Source: Sphingomonas sp. A2-49 (GTDB lineage Bacteria; Pseudomonadota; Alphaproteobacteria; Sphingomonadales; Sphingomonadaceae). Taken from it: a stretch of DNA of 64,000 bases. The stretch lies in contig NZ_JAJLPA010000010.1 in NCBI RefSeq assembly GCF_025548555.1, forward strand, positions 41,103-105,102. Direction: 5' to 3'. Numbering within the stretch: the first letter of the stretch is position 1; each line of letters starts with the position of its first letter. The notes beneath the pieces are model-generated. The model did not search any database and was not told where the DNA came from. It was given only the letters and a program-made list of their open reading frames with translations. The translations under genes and the position numbers were made by a program. Shown in pieces: positions 37,050 through 47,900 of the stretch.

Positions 37050-37079
37050 GGCCCGCCGGAGCGATCCGGCGGGCCTTTT
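37050..37079 (+). terminator. rho-independent terminator after TonB receptor 1
   Basis: An 11-base perfect GC-rich stem (37050-37060 with 37065-37075), a GCGA loop and TTTT lie 24 bases after the receptor stop. It sits between the receptor and the convergent purD and could also stop purD transcripts, although the minus-strand U tract is poor. Confidence 0.85.
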
Positions 37080-37085
37080 CGCGTA

Positions 37086-38345
37086 TCAGCGGGCGAGTTC
37101 GCGCCAGCCGATGTCGCGCCGGCAGAAGCCGTCGGCGAAGTCGATCCGGTCGACCGCGCGATAGGCGCCCTCGCGCGCGACGCGGATGTCGGGGCCGGTG
37201 GCGGTCGCCGCCAGCACGCGCCCGCCCGCGGCGACCAGCCGGTCGCCATCGCGCCGCGTCCCCGCCTGGAACACGACCGCGCCGTCCGCCGCCGCCGCCT
37301 CCAGCCCGCGGATCGCACCGCCCGCGCGCGGCGTGCCGGGATAGCCCGCCGCCGCCAGCACGACCGTCATCGCGACCGCATCCGCGAAGGGCGCGGGCGG
37401 CAGGTCGGCGAGCCGCCCCTCGGCGACCGCGAGCAGCGTCTCGACCAGGTCGCCCGCGAACCGCATCATCAGCACCTGGCATTCGGGATCGCCGAAGCGC
37501 GCGTTATATTCGATCAGCTTCGGCCCCGTCGCGGTCAGCATCAGCCCGGCGTACAGAACCCCGCTGAACGGCGTGCCCGCCGCCGCCATCGCGCGCACGG
37601 TCGGCGCGACGATCTCGTCGATCGCGCGCGCCTCCAGCGCCGCGGTCAGCACCGGCGCGGGGCTGTAGGCGCCCATGCCGCCGGTGTTGGGCCCGGTATC
37701 GCCCTCGCCGACGCGCTTGTGATCCTGCGCGCTGCCGAACGGCATCAGCGCGGTGCCGTCGGTGAGCACGAACAGGCTCGCTTCCTCGCCGTCCAGGAAT
37801 TCCTCCAGCACCACCGCTGCATCGCCGCCGTCGAACATCGCGTCGAACGCCGCCATCGCCTCGGCCTCGCTGGTCGCGATCACCACGCCCTTGCCCGCGG
37901 CGAGGCCGTCCGCCTTGATGACCACCGGATAGCCGAACGTGCCCGCCAGCGCCGCCTCCGCCTCCGCGCGGCTGCCCACGCGGACGTAGCCGGCGGTGGG
38001 GATGTCGGCACGGCGGCACAGGTCCTTGGTGAACCCCTTCGACCCCTCGAGCTGCGCGGCCGCCTTGTCCGGCCCGAACACCGGCACGCCGGCGGCGCGC
38101 AGGCTGTCGGCCAGCCCGTCGACCAGCGGCGCCTCCGGCCCGATCACCACCAGCCCGACGCCATGGTCTGCGACGAAGCGGACGACCGCGGCGTGATCCG
38201 TCGCATCCAGTGCGACACAGGTCGCAAGCGCGGCGATGCCGGGGTTGCCAGGCGCGGCATAGAGCGTATCGAGACGCGAGGATTGCGCGAGTTTCCACGC
38301 CAGTGCGTGTTCGCGACCGCCTGAGCCCAGCAGCAGGACGTTCAT
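37086..38345 (-). CDS. purD: phosphoribosylamine-glycine ligase (GARS)
   Basis: The 419-residue ATP-grasp enzyme makes glycinamide ribonucleotide, the second step of purine synthesis. It begins [20 protein letters not shown], and has [34 protein letters not shown] (20 residues), [28 protein letters not shown] and [14 protein letters not shown]. The N-terminus leaves no doubt about the start at 38345. That start codon overlaps the start codon of the divergent xseA within one CATG, so the purD promoter and ribosome site lie inside xseA coding sequence (GGAGAGG about nine bases upstream). Confidence 0.96.
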   Translation of the reverse strand: MNVLLLGSGGREHALAWKLAQSSRLDTLYAAPGNPGIAALATCVALDATDHAAVVRFVADHGVGLVVIGPEAPLVDGLADSLRAAGVPVFGPDKAAAQLEGSKGFTKDLCRRADIPTAGYVRVGSRAEAEAALAGTFGYPVVIKADGLAAGKGVVIATSEAEAMAAFDAMFDGGDAAVVLEEFLDGEEASLFVLTDGTALMPFGSAQDHKRVGEGDTGPNTGGMGAYSPAPVLTAALEARAIDEIVAPTVRAMAAAGTPFSGVLYAGLMLTATGPKLIEYNARFGDPECQVLMMRFAGDLVETLLAVAEGRLADLPPAPFADAVAMTVVLAAAGYPGTPRAGGAIRGLEAAAADGAVVFQAGTRRDGDRLVAAGGRVLAATATGPDIRVAREGAYRAVDRIDFADGFCRRDIGWRELAR

Positions 38346-39768
38346 GCCCGATTCCCTCTCCGATACCGAAGCGCGGCTGCTAGCCGAGGAGCGTCCCGGC
38401 GACAACGCGCTCGCGCTGTCGGTCGGCGAGCTGAGCTTCCGGCTGAAGCGGATGGTCGAGGGCGAATTCGGCCACGTCCGCCTGCGCGGCGAGATATCGG
38501 GCTACAAGCGCGCGACCTCGGGCCATGTCTATCTCGCGCTGAAGGACGACAGCGCGGTGATCGACGGGGTGATGTGGAAGGGCCAGGCAAACGCCTTGCC
38601 CTTCGCCGCGCAGGACGGGATCGAGGTGATCGCGACCGGCAAGCTCACCACCTATCCCGGCCGATCCAAATACCAGATCGTGATCGAACGCATGGAGCTC
38701 GCCGGCGCCGGCGCGCTGATGGCGTTGTTCGAGAAGCTGAAGGCGAAGCTGGCGGGCGAGGGGCTGTTCGACGGCACGCGCAAGCGGCGGCTGCCGTATC
38801 TGCCGCGCACGATCGGCGTCGTCACCTCGCCCACCGGGGCGGTGATCCGCGACATCCTCCACCGGCTCGGCGATCGCTGCCCGACGCATGTCGTCGTCTG
38901 GCCGGTGAAGGTGCAGGGGCAGGGCGCCGCGGCCGAGATCGCCGCCGCGGTGCGCGGGTTCGACGCGATCGGCCCCGACGGCCCGGTGCCGCGCCCCGAC
39001 CTCGTCATCGTCGCGCGGGGCGGCGGCTCGATCGAGGATCTGTGGGCGTTCAACGAAGAGGCGGTCGTCCGCGCCGTCGCCGAATGCCGCATCCCCGTCA
39101 TATCCGCGGTCGGGCACGAGACGGACACGACCCTGTGCGATTTCGCCGCGGACCTGCGCGCCCCGACACCGACCGCGGCGGCGGAACTGGCGGTGCCGGT
39201 GCTCGCCGACCTGCGCCTGACGATCGAGAGCCATGCGCTGCGCACCCGGCGCTGCGCGCATCGCTACGTCGAGCGTGGCCGCGAGCAGCTGACCGCGCTC
39301 GCCCGCCTGCTGCCGAAGCGCGACGCGCTGCTCGGCCCGCAGCGCCAGCGCGCCGACGATGCCGGCCAGCGGCTCGACCGCGGGCTGGAACGGCGCGTCA
39401 CGCTCGCGCGCGGCCAGCTCGACCGGTCGAGCGGCGCGCTGCGCCCCGCCATCCTCCAGGCGCAGGTCGATCGCCAGCGCGAGCGGCTGGCGGCGACGTG
39501 GCGGCTGGTGCGCTCGCTCAATCCCGATGCCGTGCTCGATCGCGGCTACGCGCGCGTCACCGACGGCGCGGGGACGACGCTGTCGTCCGCCGATGCCGTC
39601 CGCGCCGCCCGCGCGGTCACGCTGCGCTTCCGCGACGGCAGCGTCGATGCCGTGGTCGCGGACGAGGGCGCGGCGTTGCCGGCCGCACCCGCCCGCCCGG
39701 CCAAGGTTGAGCGCAAGGCCACGAAAACCTATGTCGCCGGCCAACCCGACCAGCCGACGCTGCTCTGA
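38344..39768 (+). CDS. xseA: exodeoxyribonuclease VII large subunit
   Basis: The 474-residue protein is the large subunit of ExoVII, which degrades single-stranded DNA to oligonucleotides with XseB. It has the OB-fold region ([38 protein letters not shown]), the catalytic-domain motifs [20 protein letters not shown] and [20 protein letters not shown], and [21 protein letters not shown] long helical region and a C-terminal GYARVTDG barrel follow. The ATG at 38344 has AGGA five bases upstream, inside purD. No later start would keep the OB fold. The small subunit XseB is not in the window. Confidence 0.95.
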   Translation: MPDSLSDTEARLLAEERPGDNALALSVGELSFRLKRMVEGEFGHVRLRGEISGYKRATSGHVYLALKDDSAVIDGVMWKGQANALPFAAQDGIEVIATGKLTTYPGRSKYQIVIERMELAGAGALMALFEKLKAKLAGEGLFDGTRKRRLPYLPRTIGVVTSPTGAVIRDILHRLGDRCPTHVVVWPVKVQGQGAAAEIAAAVRGFDAIGPDGPVPRPDLVIVARGGGSIEDLWAFNEEAVVRAVAECRIPVISAVGHETDTTLCDFAADLRAPTPTAAAELAVPVLADLRLTIESHALRTRRCAHRYVERGREQLTALARLLPKRDALLGPQRQRADDAGQRLDRGLERRVTLARGQLDRSSGALRPAILQAQVDRQRERLAATWRLVRSLNPDAVLDRGYARVTDGAGTTLSSADAVRAARAVTLRFRDGSVDAVVADEGAALPAAPARPAKVERKATKTYVAGQPDQPTLL

Positions 39769-39782
39769 CCCGGACCGCATCC

Positions 39783-39983
39783 ATGCTCGTATCCAATTCC
39801 GCCCGCCCCGCCCGGCTCCACTATATGGCCAACGGCTTTCGCGTCCTGAGCCCCGGCGATCATGTCGTCTGCGGCAGCACGGGTGCCCGCATCCCGCTGG
39901 AATTGCTGCGCTACTGGAGTGTCGCCCGGCAAGAGGCGTTCGCGAGCGCCGAGCTCGCCAGCGAGGCGCTCGCGCCGCGATGA
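39783..39983 (+). CDS. DUF2093 domain-containing small protein
   Basis: The 66-residue protein carries the DUF2093 pattern: ARLHYMANGFRVLSPGDHVV, CGSTGARIPLELLRYWSVAR and a final QEAFASAELA. The family is confined mainly to alphaproteobacteria and has no known role. It lies 14 bases after xseA and its TGA overlaps the ATG of the M23 gene, so the three genes form one unit. Confidence 0.88.
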   Translation: MLVSNSARPARLHYMANGFRVLSPGDHVVCGSTGARIPLELLRYWSVARQEAFASAELASEALAPR

Positions 39984-40834
39984 GGCTGGTCGCGGCGCTG
40001 GCGGCGCTGACGCTCGCCGCGCCGGGCGCCGCGCTGCAGGTCGATGCCGGCGCGCGATCGCCCGCTCCGGTGGCGGCCGGCGCCGGGTTCCGCTGGACCG
40101 GAACCGCGGTGCAGGGCGGCCTGATCCAGGTCGTGGCGCCGGCGGGCAGCGTCGCGGTGACGCTCGACGGCGTCGCCCTGTCGCCGGCGCCCGACGGCCG
40201 CTTTCCCATCGGCTTCGATCGCGACGCCGGACCGCTGGCGCTGCTCGCCGCGACGGCCGCGGATGGCCGCCGCATCGTCCAGCCGATTGCGGTGGCGCCG
40301 CGCGCGTGGCGGATCGAACGGCTCGCGACGCTGCCGCGGTTTCCCGCCCCCGACCCCGTGATGGCCCAGCTGCGCCCCGCCGAGCTTGCCCGGATCGCCG
40401 CCGCCCGCGCGCTCGTCACCGACGCCGACGGCTGGCGACAGCCGTTCCGCTGGCCCGCGACCGGCCGCATCTCCGGCCTGTTCGGTGCGCAGCGCATTTA
40501 TCGCGGCGAACCCGGTGCCTATCATTCGGGCACCGACATCGCCCGTCCGACCGGCACCCCGGTCGCCGCCCCCGCCGACGGCGTCGTCATCCTCGCCGCG
40601 GACCGCCCCTTCACGCTGGAGGGGACCCTGTTGATGATCGACCACGGCCAGGGATTGAACAGCGCATTCCTACACCTCTCACGGATCGACGTGCGCGTCG
40701 GCGACCACGTCCGCCAGGGCCAGATCGTGGGCGCGGTGGGCATGACCGGCCGCGCGACCGGGCCGCACCTCCACTGGAGCCTGCGCTGGCGCGACGCGCG
40801 ACTGGATCCGATGCTGGCTGCGGGGGCGATGTAG
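39980..40834 (+). CDS. M23 family (LytM-type) metallopeptidase, exported
   Basis: The 284-residue protein has a signal peptide (MRLVAALAALTLAAPGAALQ, cleavage near residue 19). An immunoglobulin-like N-terminal half follows, then an M23 domain from about residue 155. The zinc motifs are complete: HSGTDIA near 181-187 (His, Asp) and HLHW near 264 (second His pair). The family cuts peptidoglycan crosslinks or activates amidases in the periplasm. With all ligands present it is probably active and not a degenerate EnvC-type activator. The ATGA overlap with DUF2093 fixes the start. Confidence 0.92.
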   Translation: MRLVAALAALTLAAPGAALQVDAGARSPAPVAAGAGFRWTGTAVQGGLIQVVAPAGSVAVTLDGVALSPAPDGRFPIGFDRDAGPLALLAATAADGRRIVQPIAVAPRAWRIERLATLPRFPAPDPVMAQLRPAELARIAAARALVTDADGWRQPFRWPATGRISGLFGAQRIYRGEPGAYHSGTDIARPTGTPVAAPADGVVILAADRPFTLEGTLLMIDHGQGLNSAFLHLSRIDVRVGDHVRQGQIVGAVGMTGRATGPHLHWSLRWRDARLDPMLAAGAM

Positions 40835-41118
40835 GCACCAAGCTGTCACAACTGCCGCCAATCTCTATCCGAAGGCACTTTTGCTCTCTTGCATCTCAAT
40901 TACATGTCGATATTGGACATAATATGTGACCTTTCTGCGACACCCGTGGCCAAACTCCATTCAGGTGATGTCCAGGCGCTTTACAGCAGCATGACTGACC
41001 ATCATTCCCGCTCAATGTCTCTTCGGGGCCGCGCCGCGGCTTAGGGGGCTTGGCAACACCCCGAGCCGGCACCGTCACAGCGGGGCGCCGCTGCGGGGTA
41101 AGCGAGGGATGACTTACC

Positions 41119-44100
41119 GTGACTTTCGACAAGACCTTGACGCTTAAGGCCGCGCTGCTCGCAGCCGCCACGCCTTTCGTATTCGCCATCGCGACGCCGG
41201 CGAGCGCGCAGCAGGCGACCCCGCCGGAAGCGCCCGCCCAGGCACAGACGCCCGCGCCCGAGCAGGACGATGCCGCCGGCAACGACATCGTCGTCACCGG
41301 CTCGATCATCCGCGGTGCGGACACCGGCCCGTCGCCGGTCAGCACGATCACGACCGAGAACCTCGACGCGCGCGGCATCAACACGGTGCAGGCAGGCATT
41401 CAGGCGCTGTCGTCGAACAACGGCCCTGCGCTCACCAACTCATTCACCGCCAACGGCGCCTTCGCCTCGGGCGCCTCGTCGGTCTCGCTGCGTGGTCTCT
41501 CGACCAACTCGACGCTCGTCCTGTTCGACGGCCTGCGCGCCGCGTACTATCCGCTGTCGGATGACGGTTCGCGCAACTTCGTCGATTTGAACACGATCCC
41601 CGACGACATCGTCGAGCGGGTCGACGTCCTGCGCGACGGTGCATCGTCGAGCTACGGTGCCGACGCCATCGCGGGCGTCGTCAACATCATCACCAAGCGT
41701 TCGTTCCAGGGCGTCAGCGGCCGCGCGGAAGCCGGCATCGCAGAACGCGGCTACAACGCCAACCAGCGTCTGTCGTTGACTGCCGGCACCGGCGATCTCG
41801 ATGAAAAGGGCTACAACGCCTATATCAGCGGTTTCTATTATCGCAGCGAAGGCGTGCAGGCATCGCAGCTGCCGGCGCCGTTCAACACCAGCGACGAGCG
41901 CGGCCTTTGCGGTGATCGCACCGGCTCGCGTGTCTGCGGTCCGAACAACATCGCCAACGGCCTTGACGCGAACAACGCGTTCACCAACGGCTTCGCGATC
42001 GGCACCGGCACCTTCTACGTCCGCCCCGCCAATGCGACCAACACCACCGCGCTCGGCCGCTACCAGCTGCTGAATCCGGCGGCGGGATGCCGCGTCGGCA
42101 ACCCGTACAACCCGACCGCCACCGAGCTGGCGCTGCCGATCAACGCCACCGCGCCGTCGACCGTCTGCCAGGTCGATACGCAGAAGCTGTACGGCAACGT
42201 GACCCCGGACCAGGAGCGGTTCGGCGGTTCGGCCCGCTTCACCGCCAAGCTCGGCGATTCGTCGGAAGCGTATCTGCAGGTCAACTTCCAGCAGTCGACG
42301 TCCAGCTACACGGGCGTTCCTGCGACCATCCGCGCCAATGCTCCTGCGGGCATCCTGTTCCCGCAATATTCGACGTCGCAGAACGCGACGCCGGCGATCG
42401 ATCCGCGGTCGGCCATCCTCGCGCTGCCGGTCTACATCTGCCCGCGCAACACGACCGCCGCATGCACCGCGGCGAACGGCACGCTCAACCCGAACAACCC
42501 GTTCGCGGCCCAGGGCCAGGTTGCGCGTCTGGTCGGCACGCTCGCCAACGAGCGTGAATTCAACGAAACCCGCAGCCGCGTGTATCGCGCCGCCATCGGC
42601 GTCAACGGCACCGTCTTCGGCGATGTCGACTACCGCGTCGACGGCACCGCGATGCACACCGACCTGCGTCGTCGCACCGATGGCTACGTCTACATCCAGC
42701 ACCTGCTCGACGTCATCGCGGACGGCAGCTACAACTTCATCAATCCCGACCAGAACAGCCAGGCGGTGCGCGACTACCTGACGCCGCAGAACATCACCAA
42801 CAGCACCTCGGATCTGTATCAGGCGCAGTTTACGCTCGGCAAGGCGCTGTTCGCCCTTCCCGGTGGTGACCTGCGCGTCGCGGTCGGCGGATCGGTGTTC
42901 TACGAAGCGGTCGATGCGCCCAGCGGCAACCCGGACACCAACGGCCCGACGCAGCGCTATTTCCGCCAGAACGCGTTCGGTACCAGCGGCAACCGTACGG
43001 TGACCTCGGCATTCGGCGAAATCAACGCGCCGATCCTCGACCAGCTGACGGTCAACGCATCGGGACGGTACGATCACTATTCGAGCGGGCAGAGCGCCTT
43101 CTCGCCGAAGGTGGGCGCGATCTTCAACCCGATCCGTCAGATCACGGTCCGTGGCACCTATTCGCGCGGCTTCCGTATCCCTTCGTTCGGCGAGGCGAAC
43201 GCCCTGCCGACGACGGGTTACGTGACGCAGCAGCTGACCAGCATTCCTGCCGCATTCCTGCGCCAGTACAGCACGAACCCCGGTGCCGGTCAGATCTGTA
43301 CGGCGAACACGCCCGCCAACTGCTCGGCCTACATCACCGGCTATTCGATCGGTCAGACGACGCTTGCCTCGCCGAACCTGAAGCCCGAGAAGTCGCGCAG
43401 CTTCACGGCCGGCATCAAGTTCGACCCGATCCGCAGCCTGTCGCTGACCGTCGATTACTACAACATCCGCAAGACGGGCGCGATCACGACGCCCGATCTC
43501 TCGCCGGCCATCGCGGCCTATTATGCGGGATCGGCCATTCCGACGGGGTTCGAGGTCATCCCGGACGCCGTCGACGTCAACAACCCGACCGCGACGCCGA
43601 AGATCGCCTTCGTCCGCTCGCAGCTGATCAATGCCCAGACGATCAAGTCGGAGGGCATCGACTTCGGGGCGAACGGTTTCGTCGACTTCGGTGGCGTCAA
43701 GTGGACCACGAACCTCAACGCCAGCCTTATCCTGGAGCTGAGCACGACCGTGGACGGCGTTCGTCAGACCTACGTGGACACGCTTGGTAACTTCAATCTG
43801 ACTGCCGGTTCGGGCACGTTCGAGTGGAAGGGCAACTGGGCCAACACGTTCGACTTCGGCGACTTTGCGGTTACCGGTACCGTCAACTATACGTCGGGTT
43901 ACGACCTGTCGGCGATGGACCAGGGCGATGCGTACAAGGATTGCGGTCAGGCGCCGGCCTATTCGGGCTGCCGTGTGAAGAGCTATATCACGGCCGACGC
44001 CAACGCTACGTTCAAGGTCAACGACAAGTTCTCGTTCTACGTGAACGCGTTGAACATCTTCAACCGCCTCCCCCCGATCGATCCGGTCACCTACGGCGCG

Positions 44101-44178
44101 TATCTGTACAACGCGGTGCAGGGCGGCGACGGCATCTTCGGTCGCCAGTATCGCGCAGGCGCGAAGTTCAACTTCTAA
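41119..44178 (+). CDS. TonB-dependent outer-membrane receptor 2
   Basis: The 1019-residue protein has a signal peptide (AIATPASA, cut before residue 31), an acidic linker, a TonB-box-like DIVVTGSII near 57, a plug with VSLRGLSTNSTLVLFDGLRA and SSSYGADAIAGVVNIITKRS, and a barrel ending FGRQYRAGAKFNF. The substrate is unknown. The start is a GTG at 41119; a nearby ATG at 41109 is out of frame. The AAGCGAGGGA upstream is shared with the leader of receptor 3. Receptor 1 is a distant relative. The 284-base upstream region (40835-41118) is AT-richer than the genes and holds no ORF I can support. A strong terminator follows. Confidence 0.93.
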   Translation: MTFDKTLTLKAALLAAATPFVFAIATPASAQQATPPEAPAQAQTPAPEQDDAAGNDIVVTGSIIRGADTGPSPVSTITTENLDARGINTVQAGIQALSSNNGPALTNSFTANGAFASGASSVSLRGLSTNSTLVLFDGLRAAYYPLSDDGSRNFVDLNTIPDDIVERVDVLRDGASSSYGADAIAGVVNIITKRSFQGVSGRAEAGIAERGYNANQRLSLTAGTGDLDEKGYNAYISGFYYRSEGVQASQLPAPFNTSDERGLCGDRTGSRVCGPNNIANGLDANNAFTNGFAIGTGTFYVRPANATNTTALGRYQLLNPAAGCRVGNPYNPTATELALPINATAPSTVCQVDTQKLYGNVTPDQERFGGSARFTAKLGDSSEAYLQVNFQQSTSSYTGVPATIRANAPAGILFPQYSTSQNATPAIDPRSAILALPVYICPRNTTAACTAANGTLNPNNPFAAQGQVARLVGTLANEREFNETRSRVYRAAIGVNGTVFGDVDYRVDGTAMHTDLRRRTDGYVYIQHLLDVIADGSYNFINPDQNSQAVRDYLTPQNITNSTSDLYQAQFTLGKALFALPGGDLRVAVGGSVFYEAVDAPSGNPDTNGPTQRYFRQNAFGTSGNRTVTSAFGEINAPILDQLTVNASGRYDHYSSGQSAFSPKVGAIFNPIRQITVRGTYSRGFRIPSFGEANALPTTGYVTQQLTSIPAAFLRQYSTNPGAGQICTANTPANCSAYITGYSIGQTTLASPNLKPEKSRSFTAGIKFDPIRSLSLTVDYYNIRKTGAITTPDLSPAIAAYYAGSAIPTGFEVIPDAVDVNNPTATPKIAFVRSQLINAQTIKSEGIDFGANGFVDFGGVKWTTNLNASLILELSTTVDGVRQTYVDTLGNFNLTAGSGTFEWKGNWANTFDFGDFAVTGTVNYTSGYDLSAMDQGDAYKDCGQAPAYSGCRVKSYITADANATFKVNDKFSFYVNALNIFNRLPPIDPVTYGAYLYNAVQGGDGIFGRQYRAGAKFNF

Positions 44179-44200
44179 CGCTCGTTCGTCACATGAACGA

Positions 44201-44233
44201 AAAGGGCGGGTCCTGCGACCCGCCCTTTTTTTT
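44201..44233 (+). terminator. rho-independent terminator after TonB receptor 2
   Basis: A 12-base perfect stem (44201-44212 with 44217-44228), CTGC loop and a run of eight T residues begin 22 bases after the stop. The stem is almost identical to the hairpin at 48071-48098 after receptor 3. Confidence 0.92.
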
Positions 44234-44235
44234 GC

Positions 44236-44900
44236 GCTTTCGCCGGACCGCCTTTTTCATCTGCAAGGCGAGCGTCGCGTCTCGGCCCTCAGCGACGCAA
44301 AAATCAATCGGCCAATCAATCGCCGCGTATGCCGCGCAATTCCTGTCGGTCGGCATGACGCATGCCGCCAACCTTCCCCCGACCCCGATATTCCACCAGG
44401 CTTCGCGACCTGCCTGGCCCAAGTCTGCCGACGATCCGTTGCTTTCGATGCGGCAGCGCGCGTCGGTCGCGATTCCTAGCCGACCGATGGTGGAGCCAAC
44501 GGCGTCGAGGGAGCCGCCTTTGTGCTGCTGCGTACGATGTTGAGCCACACGCTAAGTATCACAGAACAATGCAATAAATTCCGTGAATCAGCGGCTTAGA
44601 TGTCAGAGCTAAAGGCGGATTACCGCGCAGCATCAGCGGGCCGAACATTTGACCGACACAAAACGCTTTGTGCCGGGGTTCTCATAACCCACTTAAATAC
44701 GCCCGGGGATACTGTGTCGTTTGTGTGACAGGTCGAAGTCAATTCCATACCGCAAGCGATGGAGGGTTTGCGCCCATATCGGACATGATGCATTCCGTCG
44801 CGACGCTTCGCGCTCCAACGCGAGCGCCGGGTTTGTCGGGGGTGCCCGGAACCGGGTCGTGAAAACGTATCGACCCGTTCGGGACAAGCGAGGGAAACGC
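44236..44900. other. long intergenic region before TonB receptor 3, no supported gene
   Basis: These 665 bases are lower in GC than the neighbouring genes. A minus-strand open frame of 119 codons (44189-44548) runs into the terminator and has no recognisable domain, so I do not call it. The part 44560-44740 is AT-richer and likely regulatory. It has the inverted repeat CACAAA-ACGC-TTTGTG (44657-44672) and TGTGTGACAGG (44722-44732). I see no insertion-sequence ends. Confidence 0.5.
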
Positions 44901-47900
44901 ATGCACAAGGTATTTGAATTTACGCGCACATCGCTGCGCGCCGGCACTGCGCTACAGGCGTTGGCGCTGATCGGGGCTGGGATTGCCGGTTGTGCTGCCG
45001 TCACGCCCGCCTCGGCACAGGACTATACGTCTGGCGCCATTCAGGGGACCGTAACGGACGACAGCGGAAATGGTGTTGCGGGCGCCACCATCCGGGTCAC
45101 GTCGGTATCACAAGGGACCACTCGGACCGCGACCAGCAGTTCGACCGGCGCGTTCCAGATCAATGGCCTTCCGGGCGGCAGCTATGACGTAGTCGTCGAG
45201 TCGCCGAATACCTCTGGCTGGCGGGCTGATGGCATTCCCATTCGCGCGTCGCAGGCGGCCCAGATCAATCCTCGACTGGGCGCTGCCGGTGGTGGAGAGA
45301 TCGTCGTCGTCGGCTCGCGAGCCGTTTCGGCGTTCACCGGATCCACCACCGGACTCAACGTCGATGTTGCCGACTTTATTCAGACCAAACCCCTGGGCCG
45401 CGACCTGACTTCGGTCGTCCTCCTCGCTCCGAACACGACGATCGGCGATGGCGGCTTTGGAAACCTGGCCGCCATCGGTGGTTCGTCGCCCGCGGAAAAC
45501 GCCTACTATCTCAACGGCTTGAATCTTACTAATTTCGACAACTATCTCGGCGGGGCGGCTGTGCCCTTCTATTTCTATCAGTCCGTAGAAACGAAGGTGG
45601 GGGGGTATCCCGCAGAATTCGGGCGTGCAACCGGCGGCATCGTCAATGCGGTCAGCAAGGCTGGCACAAACGAATTCAAGGCAGAAGCCCATATCGACTG
45701 GGCGCCTCAGTTCCTACGGTCTCGGTCCAAGGATACGCTGGCCTATAACGGTTCGGCATACGTGCGGAATTCCAATGTCGCTGCCGACACATCGGACAGC
45801 CTGTTGGTGACGCTCGGGGCCGGTGGGCCGCTGATCCCCGACCACCTTTTCGTATACGGGATGACACAGTTCCAACGGACCAAGAGCCTGCAGAATTTGC
45901 CGCTCGCCGGTACTGCCTACAGTCGGCGCAATGACGATCCCTTCTGGGGCGTAAAGGTCGACGCTTTCCCCATCGACAGCCAGCATTTCGAGGCGACGGT
46001 TTTCGATACGCGTAATACGACGGTCCGATCGGACCTGCCATATTCGATCGTCAACGGCGTCAACACCTATGGCACGGCCACGGCAGGGACTGCGTTCAAT
46101 GGCGGTGGGTTGAACTACGTTGGAAAATATACCGGCCGCATGACCGATTGGTTCACGGTATCGGCGGCGTACGGGCGCGTTCGGGACCGTTTCGACAACG
46201 TCAGCGTGGCCGGTGCGGGCAATCTTCCTTCTTTTTCGAATGCTTCCGGCGCCGCTGTGTATGGCGTTCCAAACGGCGGCTTCTATAACGGGCAACGCGT
46301 TAATGGCACTTCGGATCCTTATAATACCGAGCGGAGGTTCTTCCGCGCCGATGCGGATCTGCTGTTCTCCGTTTTGGGGGATCATCACGTTCGGTTCGGT
46401 TACGACCAGGAAATCAATACGCTCAATCGGGTGACGGTACGCAATGGGGGCGCATACGAACTTGCCAATGGTGCGATCTCGCCAGCGGCGTACGGCGCCA
46501 TACTGGGTAACGGTGGCATCCAATATATCGTACGTGCGTCAAACGTCGGCGGTCCCGTTGTCGAGCTAAACTATTTCAACACCGGAGGCACGTTCAAAGC
46601 GAAGAACAAGGCGTATTATATTCAGGACGAATGGAAGCTGTTCGACCGGCTGACGCTTAACCTCGGAGCTCGTCGCGATGATTTTCGTGTCAACAAACCG
46701 AGTGGTAATCCTATTGCCAATCTGACAAAAAATTATGCCCCTCGTGTCGGTGCGACTTACCAGTTGCTCGGAGACAAGTCGGGTAAGCTTTATGGTTCCT
46801 ATGGTTGGACCTACCTCCCGATTGCGAGCAACACCGCGTTCCGTCAGGGTGCGCCGTCATTCTACTTTCGTCAGCGGTACAATTTCAGCGGTCTGAACGC
46901 GGCGGGGTTGCCGAACCTCACCCAATTGGTCACCAATCAGGGGACTTATCAGACGGCATGTCCGTTTGCTCTTATCCCGAATGGCGCAACCACGAACTGC
47001 CTCGTCACAGGTGATGGCGCAGATATCGACACGACGCAGGCTCTTGCGAGCAACCTGAAGGCGACCCGCCAGACCGAGATCAACGTTGGATATGAGCAGA
47101 AGGTCGGACTGTGGACGCTGGGGCTTTCGTATACGCACCGTAATCTCGACCGCACGGCCGAGGATTCGGCCATCGATGCTGCGGTCAACGCCTATTGTGC
47201 GGCCAATAATGTCCGGGCAACGCCGACCGGCGGCGGAGCTTCCGTACCGTGCTCAAGCATCTTTACCGGCTTCCACCAGTACGTCATCAACAATCCGGGG
47301 AGCGACATTACGGTTAATTTGCTTGCGAATGGCTACAATATCAACAACCGTACTGTAACTCTTACGGCGGATCAGCTGGGATACGGTAAGGCGAAGCGCA
47401 CATATGACGCTGTCGTGTTTACCTTTGATCGCCGGTTCGATGGTTTGTTCGCAGTAGGCGGCAGCTACACCTGGTCGAAGAGCAAGGGTAATTCAGAAGG
47501 CTATGTGCAATCCGACTTCGTCCAGGCCGATTCTGGTATTACGCAGGATTTCGATCAGCCCGGGTTCGTCGATTATTCCTACGGATATCTGCCAAACGAT
47601 CGGCGCCATCAGTTAAAATTGTACGGCAACATCAAGGTTGATGCATTTAATATCGGTCTGAATACCTTGGTCTACTCACCGCGTCCACAGAGCTGTTTTG
47701 GTTGGCATCCGACCGACGTATTTGCTGATGGCTATGGGGCGGCTTCCCATTACTGCGGAGGACAGCCCAGTGCCCGCGGTACCGCTCAAAAAACGGATTG
47801 GTACTCGTCGTTCAACTTACAGCTGAGCTTCAGCCCGACAATCGCGGATCGTACGGTGACCCTACGCGCCGACGTCTTTAACCTGCTGAATTCGCGCGCC

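Noticed and set aside
41109..41121. ATG at 41109 as the start of TonB receptor 2
   Set aside because: It is out of frame by one base with the signal peptide; the GTG at 41119 is in frame and gives a complete signal sequence.
44189..44548. A minus-strand open frame of 119 codons before TonB receptor 3
   Set aside because: It ends inside the receptor 2 terminator stem, has no ribosome site or recognisable domain, and shows no insertion-sequence ends nearby.
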